Notes under the pieces: model-generated
What the model was told of the DNA's origin: nothing
The model's input: only the letters and a program-made list of their open reading frames with translations
Database searches by the model: none
In this document: positions 43,806 through 50,649 of the stretch, one piece after another
Layout of the letters: every line of letters begins with the position of its first letter
Position numbering within the stretch: position 1 is the first letter of the stretch
Position numbers and translations under genes: made by a program
From: Bacillus pseudomycoides DSM 12442
GTDB taxonomy: Bacteria; Bacillota; Bacilli; Bacillales; Bacillaceae_G
Assembly (NCBI RefSeq): GCF_000161455.1
Contig: NZ_CM000745.1
Coordinates: forward strand, 3,977,568 to 4,033,722
Length of the DNA stretch: 56,155 nucleotides
Direction of reading: 5' to 3'

Positions 43806-45270
43806 AGCGCAAGTCGGAATGGTAATGAACCTAGATAAATGCATCGGCTGCCATACTTGTAGCGTAACGTGCAAAAACACCTGGACGAATCGTCCAGGTG
43901 CTGAATATATGTATTTCAACAACGTGGAAACAAAACCTGGGATTGGTTATCCAAAACAGTGGGAAGATCAAGAAAAATATAAAGGCGGCTGGGAATTAAA
44001 AAACGGTGAAATCCAGCTAAAATCCGGTTCGAAAATGAAACGTCTCATGAACATTTTTCATAACCCAGATCAACCTACAATCGATGATTACTTTGAACCT
44101 TGGAACTATGATTATGAAACATTAACAAATAGTCCGCAGCGAAAACATCAGCCGGTAGCTCGCCCAAAATCAGCAATTACTGGAGAGTTTATCGACAAAA
44201 TTGAATGGGGCCCAAACTGGGAAGACGATTTAGCAGGCGGACATATAACAGGCTTGCAAGATCCGAACGTCAAGAAAATGGAAGAAGATATTAAAACAGA
44301 TTTTGAGAATGTCTTTATGATGTATCTGCCTCGCATTTGCGAACATTGTATGAATCCATCTTGCGTTTCTTCTTGCCCATCTGGAGCGATGTATAAACGT
44401 GAAGAAGACGGGATTGTCCTTGTTGATCAAAATGCATGCCGCGCTTGGCGATTCTGCGTTTCTTCTTGTCCATATAAAAAAGTATATTTTAACTGGCAAA
44501 CAAATAAAGCAGAAAAATGTACAATGTGCTTCCCGCGTATCGAAGCTGGTATGCCAACGATTTGCTCGGAAACATGCGTAGGACGCATTCGTTATATTGG
44601 GGTAATGTTATATGACGCTGACAAAGTAAAGGAAGCCGCTTCTGTCGAAGACGAAAAAGATTTATATGAATCTCAGCTTACTGTCTTCTTAGATCCAAAT
44701 GATCCAGAAGTAGCTGCGGAAGCAAAAAAACAAGGTATTCCTGAAGAATGGATTAAAGCAGCTCAAGAATCACCAATTTATAAAATGATTATTGATTGGA
44801 AAATCGCCCTTCCTCTTCACCCAGAGTACCGGACAATGCCGATGGTTTGGTATATTCCACCGCTTAGCCCGATTATGAATATGGTGGAAGGGAAAGGAAG
44901 CAACTGGCAAGCAGAAGAAATTTTCCCTGCTATTGATAATATGCGTATTCCAATTCAATATTTAGCTAACTTACTTACTGCAGGAGATGAATCACATATT
45001 CGTCTTACATTGAAAAAAATGGCTGTTATGCGAACTCATATGAGAGCACTGCAAATTAATAAAGAACCAGATGAAGCTGTATTAAAAGAACTCGGTTTAA
45101 CGAAAGAAGATGTAGAAGATATGTATCGCCTTCTTGCGATTGCAAAATATAAAGACCGTTTCGTTATCCCTACATCTCACCGTGAACAAGTTGCAGATTT
45201 ATATAGTGAACAAGGAAGCTGCGGCCTTTCCTTCGCAGGCGGCCCAGGTTCTTGTATGACACTCTCTTAA
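43795..45270 (+). CDS. narH: Nitrate reductase beta subunit NarH (iron-sulfur)
   Basis: 491 aa from TTG (AAGGAGGT site), overlapping narG by 11 nt. Four Cys clusters: CIGCHTCSVTCK, CEHCMNPSCVSSCPSGA, CRAWRFCVSSCPYK (the second Cys is Trp, giving the 3Fe-4S cluster) and CTMCFPRIEAGMPTICSETC. Carries electrons from NarI hemes to NarG. Confidence 0.97.
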   Translation: MKIKAQVGMVMNLDKCIGCHTCSVTCKNTWTNRPGAEYMYFNNVETKPGIGYPKQWEDQEKYKGGWELKNGEIQLKSGSKMKRLMNIFHNPDQPTIDDYFEPWNYDYETLTNSPQRKHQPVARPKSAITGEFIDKIEWGPNWEDDLAGGHITGLQDPNVKKMEEDIKTDFENVFMMYLPRICEHCMNPSCVSSCPSGAMYKREEDGIVLVDQNACRAWRFCVSSCPYKKVYFNWQTNKAEKCTMCFPRIEAGMPTICSETCVGRIRYIGVMLYDADKVKEAASVEDEKDLYESQLTVFLDPNDPEVAAEAKKQGIPEEWIKAAQESPIYKMIIDWKIALPLHPEYRTMPMVWYIPPLSPIMNMVEGKGSNWQAEEIFPAIDNMRIPIQYLANLLTAGDESHIRLTLKKMAVMRTHMRALQINKEPDEAVLKELGLTKEDVEDMYRLLAIAKYKDRFVIPTSHREQVADLYSEQGSCGLSFAGGPGSCMTLS

Positions 45271-45288
45271 ACTAAGGAGGTAATAGCT

Positions 45289-45819
45289 ATGAAACAAGGT
45301 TTACAAACTGCTTTTTCTTGTGCTTCCTTCCTTCTCTCCTATCCTGAAACAGGATGGAGAGAAGCTTTACCAGAACTACAAGAAACAATTGATACGATTA
45401 CGCATGAAGAAATTCACACGTTGCTTACAGCTTTCATCAAACAAGCTCAAGAAAAAACAAACGATCAACTCATTGATTCTTACGTATATACATTCGACTT
45501 TGGAAAGAAAACAAATATGTATCTCACTTACATGAACACAGGTGAACAAAGAGAGCGTGGAATTGAATTATTAGAGCTAAAACAACACTATCAAAAAGCT
45601 GGCTTTGCGGTAACAGATAAAGAACTACCTGATTATCTACCGCTTCTACTTGAGTTTCTCGCAAACGCAAATGAAGAAGATAGCGAACCAATTATGAGTA
45701 GATACACGAAAGATATACAAGCATTGCACGGACAGTTAAAAGAAGCAAATTGTATGTACGAACCAATTCTTGCTGCCATTCTCCTCGCCATCGATGCCTG
45801 GGGAGTACAAGCGAATTAG
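45289..45819 (+). CDS. narJ: Nitrate reductase assembly chaperone NarJ
   Basis: 176 aa, TorD/NarJ family: FLLSYPETGWREALPE and DYLPLLLEFLA are typical. Helps insert the molybdenum cofactor into NarG before membrane docking. AAGGAGGTAAT site; 18 bp after narH. Confidence 0.93.
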   Translation: MKQGLQTAFSCASFLLSYPETGWREALPELQETIDTITHEEIHTLLTAFIKQAQEKTNDQLIDSYVYTFDFGKKTNMYLTYMNTGEQRERGIELLELKQHYQKAGFAVTDKELPDYLPLLLEFLANANEEDSEPIMSRYTKDIQALHGQLKEANCMYEPILAAILLAIDAWGVQAN

Positions 45820-45836
45820 AAAGGAGTGTCGTCAAA

Positions 45837-46538
45837 ATGATGGATCAATTTTTATGGGTGCTGTTCCCCTATATCATTTTCGCAATCTTTATCGGTGGAC
45901 ACATTTTCAGATACAACTATGATCAATTTGGCTGGACATCAAAATCTAGCGAACTATTAGAGAAGAAAATGCTCCGAATCGGAAGTTTACTCTTTCACTT
46001 TGGCATTATGTTCGTAATCGGTGGACACATCATGGGAATATTAATACCAGAATCTGTATATACCTCTTTCGGTATTTCTGAGCATATGTATCATATGGTC
46101 GCTATCGGCTTCGGTCTTCCTGCAGGAATTGCTTCAATTGTTGGTTTAGTGATTTTAATGTATCGTCGCTTTACAGTAAAACGCATTATCGCAACAAGTA
46201 CAAAAGGAGATTATGTCGCCCTCGTCCTCTTGTTCATTGTAATGTTAGCAGGTCTATCCTCTACATTTTTCAATATTGATGCAAAAGGATTTGATTATCG
46301 AACAACAATTGGCCCATGGTTCCGCAGCCTCTTTGTTTTCCAGCCGAAAGCAGAATATATGGCAGAAGTACCTATTTGGTTTAAAATCCATATCATTGCA
46401 GCGATGGGGCTCTTTGCAACATGGCCATTTACAAGACTTGTACATGTCTTTAGCGTTCCAGTGAAATATTTACGACGCAGTTATGTTATTTATCGAAAAA
46501 GACAACCTATTGAATCTGAAAAAGCAAAAATCCAATAA
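45837..46538 (+). CDS. narI: Nitrate reductase gamma subunit NarI (cytochrome b)
   Basis: 233 aa, five membrane helices. Heme-binding His candidates in FIGGHIFRY, LFHFGIMFVIGGHIMG, KIHIIAAMGLF and RLVHVFSVPV. Takes electrons from menaquinol. Start after AAAGGAGTG; an upstream extension overlapping narJ is rejected. Basic tail RRSYVIYRKRQP. Confidence 0.95.
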   Translation: MMDQFLWVLFPYIIFAIFIGGHIFRYNYDQFGWTSKSSELLEKKMLRIGSLLFHFGIMFVIGGHIMGILIPESVYTSFGISEHMYHMVAIGFGLPAGIASIVGLVILMYRRFTVKRIIATSTKGDYVALVLLFIVMLAGLSSTFFNIDAKGFDYRTTIGPWFRSLFVFQPKAEYMAEVPIWFKIHIIAAMGLFATWPFTRLVHVFSVPVKYLRRSYVIYRKRQPIESEKAKIQ

Positions 46539-46585
46539 AAAATAGCACCTATCCTATAAAAATAAGATAGGTGCTATTTTATTTT
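46537..46585. terminator. Bidirectional terminator after narI
   Basis: AAAATAGCACCTATC ... GATAGGTGCTATTTTATTTTT, 15-bp stem; also suits the convergent repeat-protein gene. Confidence 0.9.
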
Positions 46586-46611
46586 TCCGTTAATCTTCCA
46601 TATTCATTTTA

Positions 46612-47208
46612 CTATTTATTCGGATTCCAAGCACCATTACTTTCGAAATAGTACTTTACTCCTTTAATGAGTTGCCAACCTGTTTGCATTGCCCCACTTC
46701 CGTTGAAGTAGTACCATTTTCCATCAATTGCTTGCCAACCTGTTTGCATTGCTCCGCTTCCGTTGAAGTAGTACCATGTGCCGCTAATTGCTTGCCAGCC
46801 TGTTTGCATTGCTCCGCTTCCGTTGAAGTAGTACCAAGCACCGTTAATTGACTGCCAGCCTGTTTGCATTGCTCCGCTTCCGTTGAAGTAATACCATGTC
46901 GTACCTACTTGTTGCCAGCCTGTTTGCATTGCTCCATTTCCGTTAAAGTAATACCATATCGTACCTACTTGTTGCCAACCTTTCGCTTTCGTTCCATTTT
47001 GATCATAGAAATACCACTTTCCATTATCTTGTTTCCAATTGTTATGATAATGGTATTCTCCTGTTTCAAGCCCATATTTCCCACAGTTTGTTCGGCAAGT
47101 ATGTCCACCATTTTTGTCCAATCCACCAGGGCTTGCATAAGCAGCTGTCGTTGATCCCATAATTGTTAGACCAACTGCCATCGCTAAAACTTTCATATTC
47201 TTTTTCAT
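46612..47208 (-). CDS. Secreted choline-binding-type repeat protein with YHYH motif
   Basis: 198 aa. Signal peptide to about AYA (residue 25). Residues 26-58 contain SPGGLDKNGGHTCRTNCGKY and GEYHYHN, a small His/Cys domain of the YHYH type. Then about seven 20-residue units of the type GWQxIxGxWYYFNGSGAMQT (cell-wall/choline-binding repeats). No catalytic domain is visible. The Trp/Tyr repeats probably attach it to wall polymers, and the His/Cys part may bind metal. Units 2-6 are almost identical in DNA. Confidence 0.82.
   Translation of the reverse strand: MKKNMKVLAMAVGLTIMGSTTAAYASPGGLDKNGGHTCRTNCGKYGLETGEYHYHNNWKQDNGKWYFYDQNGTKAKGWQQVGTIWYYFNGNGAMQTGWQQVGTTWYYFNGSGAMQTGWQSINGAWYYFNGSGAMQTGWQAISGTWYYFNGSGAMQTGWQAIDGKWYYFNGSGAMQTGWQLIKGVKYYFESNGAWNPNK
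46660..47020 (-). repeat. 60-bp in-frame tandem repeat in the wall-binding gene
   Basis: About six units; the block TGTTTGCATTGCTCCGCTTC and its neighbours recurs every 60 bp with few changes, which favours copy-number variation between strains. Confidence 0.9.
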
Positions 47209-47479
47209 AGATTCACTTTCCCCTTCTCTTTATCTATTTATTTATCAAGCATTATTATATGATAACCGAATGATATTAATAAAGAATTGTGTTTTTTACA
47301 TATTATAAAAATATAAATTCCCAGACTTCTAATATTCTCTATCTACTAAAATAATGCGTTTCCTTTTATAAATTGTTTTACTACGGCAGTATCTGGCACT
47401 AACCCAAATAAATAGTGATTTTATATTATTACTAGGTGAACCTCTTGTTTCTATTACAACAAAGGTATTGAACATCCAA

Positions 47480-47520
47480 TTTATCCCGCTATCTGCAGGC
47501 AGCAAGCCCCCACCTTTTCC
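47480..47520 (+). repeat. bcr1-like repeat fragment (5' end only)
   Basis: TTTATCCCGC...GCAGGCAGCAAG-CCCCCACCTT matches the first ~35 bp of copy 4 and then stops. The rest of the 404-bp gap (47209-47612) has no gene I can support; it also holds the terminator at 47584. Confidence 0.5.
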
Positions 47521-47583
47521 CTCTCCTTGTTCTCCTTGACAACCATATGTACGAAAAAGACGTAAACAATGAAAAAATAAGAA

Positions 47584-47608
47584 AATCCCCTACTTTTAGT
47601 AGAGGATT
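47584..47608 (-). terminator. Terminator of the GerPA-like gene
   Basis: AATCC-CTACT...AGTAG-GGATT with TTCTTATTTTTT following on the minus strand. Confidence 0.75.
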
Positions 47609-47612
47609 CTTT

Positions 47613-47933
47613 CTATAAACCTGGTACAGAATCCAAGCTATCCGCATTCGGAACAGCTTGCATAGTACCTGACGTGTTGGCACTTGGAGCGGTATTCGTG
47701 CTCATACTTGTTCCAATCGCTGAACCTTTCGTATACGTCGTTGTCACTACATCCCCTGGGTTCAAGCAAAGATTTGTTGCCGTTCCTATTACAGTCACAA
47801 CATCAATACAAGTTGGCCCTGTTGCTCCACTATATGTCTTTGATGCAACAAATGAAGTATCCCGCAAGTTATCCCCCGTAAATAAATTCCCATAGTTATT
47901 TACAATCACAAACTCTTTAATATTTGCCGGCAT
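47613..47933 (-). CDS. GerPA/GerPF-like spore protein
   Basis: 106 aa. Starts MPANIKEFVIVNNYGNLFTG, with FVASKTYSGATGP in the middle; this resembles GerPA/GerPF (short beta-rich start, SKSYAGSG block). GerP proteins let germinants pass the spore coat. The C-terminal half is a low-complexity Ser/Thr/Asn/Gly tail that ordinary GerPA lacks. Second gene of a pair with the next entry. Confidence 0.65.
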   Translation of the reverse strand: MPANIKEFVIVNNYGNLFTGDNLRDTSFVASKTYSGATGPTCIDVVTVIGTATNLCLNPGDVVTTTYTKGSAIGTSMSTNTAPSANTSGTMQAVPNADSLDSVPGL

Positions 47934-47951
47934 GACCAGTCAACCTTTCTG

Positions 47952-48179
47952 TTATGAACCTAATGTTAATTCACTTGTTTCTAGTGGTGGAAGGAATTCT
48001 GGCGTCCTAGGAGTAACTGGCGGCATCCGTTTTCCATTCAAAAAAGTAGCGATGCTCGATCCACCAGAACCAGCATATATTTTCGAAGCAGCAAATGGTT
48101 CAATAGTATAACAATCACCTACATTAACAGCTCCTGTGTTATTAACAATCTTTATTTTACGAATTCGCGCACTCACCAT
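47952..48179 (-). CDS. GerPF-like small spore protein
   Basis: 75 aa: RKIKIVNNTGAVNVGDCYTI and FAASKIYAGSGGSS give the GerPA/GerPF pattern, followed by a Pro-rich end (PPVTPRTPEFLPPLE). Paralogous to the following gene, 18 bp away. Start: ATG at 48179 or the next codon GTG; the AGGAGGG site fits either. Confidence 0.65.
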   Translation of the reverse strand: MVSARIRKIKIVNNTGAVNVGDCYTIEPFAASKIYAGSGGSSIATFLNGKRMPPVTPRTPEFLPPLETSELTLGS

Positions 48180-48275
48180 CCTCCCTCCTTTCTATATAAA
48201 TCGATTATAATCGCAGGAATTGTTGCTCACTCATATGCGAAAAACAATTCTTGTATACACTGTATGCAAAAGAAA

Positions 48276-48305
48276 AAAACTTGAAACAGACGCGTTTCAA
48301 GTTTT
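48276..48305 (-). terminator. Terminator of the rhodanese gene
   Basis: AAAACTTGAAAC-AGACGC-GTTTCAAGTTTT, perfect 12-bp stem. Confidence 0.88.
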
Positions 48306-48314
48306 AAAAATGAA

Positions 48315-48620
48315 TTATTGAATTTCACCTTCATATTGCAGCATACCGCCGACCATATTCACTGTTTTAAACCCTTGTTCATTTAAATAATGACATACAT
48401 TTTCACTGCGCATTCCTGATCGACAAATAAAAATATACTCATTTTCTTTATCAAAGAATTCTACTTTATTTGGAATATCACCCATTTTAATATGTACAGC
48501 TTCTGGAATTTTCCCTTGTGCTACTTCCTCATCTTCACGTACATCTACTAAAAATAACGTTTCCCCGTTTTCTAAGCGCTCTTGCACTTCTTCTGTTGTA
48601 ATTGTTTTTACTTCTGTCAT
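48315..48620 (-). CDS. Rhodanese-like sulfurtransferase (YtwF-like)
   Basis: 101 aa single rhodanese domain: LVDVREDEEVAQGKIPEA and the active loop FICRSGMRSENVC, with the persulfide Cys in CRSGMR. Cytosolic sulfur carrier; possible donors or acceptors are not indicated. YtwF of B. subtilis lies in the same general chromosomal stretch. Confidence 0.88.
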   Translation of the reverse strand: MTEVKTITTEEVQERLENGETLFLVDVREDEEVAQGKIPEAVHIKMGDIPNKVEFFDKENEYIFICRSGMRSENVCHYLNEQGFKTVNMVGGMLQYEGEIQ

Positions 48621-48902
48621 ATGTCGTTCCTCCTTAATATAATTAAAACTTTAACGTATTTCCGAAAGAAGTCCCCACTTCAAAACGCGTTCGTATTTAA
48701 GTGAAGGGTAGTTGACGTAGTAAATTTTTTCTCTACTCATCTATTCATCACCAATTTTAGCATGGAAAATTACGAACGCAAAGAAGTGAAACTTCCCTCA
48801 TTTGCATTATTCCTCAACTCATTTGTAAATTTATTACATTTACAAATCTACCTCTCACATTGTATCCTCAATATACTTGTTTTACGAAAGGAGTCGATCG
48901 AC

Positions 48903-49088
48903 ATGACACTTTTTCTTTTCATTATAGGTCTCATTTTTTTAATTCTCGCTATCATTTCACTCGGTATATTTAACAAAAGAAGACCCACACGATCCTCTCA
49001 AGAACGAGCATTCTTTTATTTATTACTTAGTATCGCTTGCCTTGGATTATGCATTGCTACATACGTCTTCCGTTTAAAAATCATCTAA
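48903..49088 (+). CDS. Small two-helix membrane protein
   Basis: 61 aa, not recognised. Helix 1 LFLFIIGLIFLILAIISLGIF (about 3-23), a basic loop NKRRPTRSSQER, helix 2 FFYLLLSIACLGLCIATYVF. AAAGGAGTCGATCGAC site before ATG. A longer frame from 48762 is rejected: its upstream part has no site. Own terminator. The 282 bp before it (48621-48902) hold nothing else clear. Confidence 0.7.
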   Translation: MTLFLFIIGLIFLILAIISLGIFNKRRPTRSSQERAFFYLLLSIACLGLCIATYVFRLKII

Positions 49089-49090
49089 AA

Positions 49091-49125
49091 AGAAGGTGCT
49101 CGCTTAACGGCTCGCACCTTTTTTC
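49091..49125 (+). terminator. Terminator of the small membrane protein gene
   Basis: AAGGTGC ... GCACCTTTTTTC. Confidence 0.85.
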
Positions 49126-49160
49126 ACACATTGCTATATATTCATTTCAATTTTTCAAGC

Positions 49161-49334
49161 GTATAAGTCGCGGCTCCGAAGAACCAAAAGTGACCGCTAC
49201 TTGTTTTCTCTCTTTGTTTTCACTTGGCACGGGGCAGGAAAAGGAAAAGGGGCTGATCGCTTCTATTCATGGCCAGATGCTCTCTTCCACCTAAAGATTA
49301 GGTTTTATGTGTTTTTTTCAATTTGCACTTATAC
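49161..49334 (+). repeat. Interspersed repeat family A, copy 8
   Basis: About 174 bp, close to copy 2, with an extra in-frame 6-bp GGAAAA-type duplication. Its terminal TTATAC supplies the stop codon of the MetX-like gene on the other strand. Confidence 0.8.
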
Positions 49335-50447
49335 AAACACTCTTCTCTTTAAAAACTCATCCACTTTCTTTTCAAATAAATGAACATCAAATACACCAGC
49401 CATATGGCCATTAATACTTTCAATCTCATAAACCTCTGCGTATTTCCCTTGTTTCTGGAGCAGCTCTACCATTTTATAATTATAACGAGAAGGTTGCAGT
49501 AAATCTTGTTTACACGGAATCATAAGCACATCTGCCTCTATTTGAGAAAGTGCCTCTTCTAAAGAGGAAAAACCGTGTGCAAGATCATGTAATAACGTTG
49601 CTTTCGCTGTATACATCCATGAATTCGCATCCACAAAAGTAATATTTTGAAGTGTCAATGCATTTATATTTTGTTCAAATGAATTCCGTGCTGAGAAATT
49701 CTCATAAGGTAGCGATTCCGTACTATTACGCGGAAATGTCGTTTCATAATAGTGAGCATCAAACCCATTTATAAACATCATTTTCCCTGCTAAATGCAGC
49801 CCTTTCGTCGGCTGTTCATCCCCATAATTTCCATCATTCCATTTTGGATCTAACTGAATAGCTTCAATTGCATTTTGCAGAACATTAACCGATGTCGCAA
49901 CCGGATTTTGCGGATTCGTAATTACACCAATCATTCGCTCTACCATATGGGGATAACAAACAGCCCATTGCTGCGCAATCATTCCACCAGCTGATGGTCC
50001 GATTACCGCATGTAACCTTGTAATTCCCATTGCATTCACTAATTCATATTGCACACGTGCTACATCTAAAAATGTAAATACCGGAAACCCCATCCCATAT
50101 TCAGATCCCGTTATTGGATTAACTGACTTTGGTCCCGTTGTAATCACGTAAGGATTTTTCACTTGTACATTACAAAGATTATCGGTACATATCACAAAAT
50201 AGCGATCGGTATCAATTGCTTTCCCCGGTCCAATCAGTCCGTCCCACCAACCAGGAATGAGATCTTGCTCCGTATATTTTCCTGCCGCATGGCTTGTTGC
50301 ACTAAAATAATGACAGACTAAAATCGCATTTGATTTTTCCCGGTTTAATTTACCGTACGTCTCATATCCAATCTGAACAGGGATCTTTATGCCATTTTCA
50401 AATGTAAACTTTTTTAAATGAAAGCTTTCTTTTTTTACATACATCAT
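49329..50447 (-). CDS. MetX-like alpha/beta hydrolase (homoserine acetyltransferase family)
   Basis: 372 aa. VQIGYETYGKLNREKSNAILVCHYFSATS-type N-terminus, GWWDGLIGPGKAIDT, nucleophile elbow VIGPSAGGMIAQQW, and the C-terminal Asp (CKQDLLQPSRYN) and His (NGHMAGVFD) of the triad. True MetX enzymes usually have GGSMGGMQ; here the elbow is GPSAGGM. So it may be a relative with another acyl substrate rather than the methionine enzyme. Start ATGATG after GGGGTAG. Confidence 0.8.
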   Translation of the reverse strand: MMYVKKESFHLKKFTFENGIKIPVQIGYETYGKLNREKSNAILVCHYFSATSHAAGKYTEQDLIPGWWDGLIGPGKAIDTDRYFVICTDNLCNVQVKNPYVITTGPKSVNPITGSEYGMGFPVFTFLDVARVQYELVNAMGITRLHAVIGPSAGGMIAQQWAVCYPHMVERMIGVITNPQNPVATSVNVLQNAIEAIQLDPKWNDGNYGDEQPTKGLHLAGKMMFINGFDAHYYETTFPRNSTESLPYENFSARNSFEQNINALTLQNITFVDANSWMYTAKATLLHDLAHGFSSLEEALSQIEADVLMIPCKQDLLQPSRYNYKMVELLQKQGKYAEVYEIESINGHMAGVFDVHLFEKKVDEFLKRRVFV

Positions 50448-50649
50448 AAATTTCTACCCCATTGTAAATACGTCATTATATATCAATCCTCCATAACAAA
50501 TCTATCCCGTTTACCAAAACACTTTTACGTTTCCAAAAGAAACCCTTCTTTTAACAAAAAGGATTTTTGATTCCCCATAAACATGTGCATAATATACAAA
50601 ATACGCCATAAACTAACATTATCTTACATGAGTTAAAGAGGGAATACGT

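Noticed and set aside
48641..48740. Possible additional bcr1-like copy around GTCCCCACTTCAAAACGC
   Set aside because: Only a short stretch resembles the family, and neither TTTAT end nor the hairpins are present.
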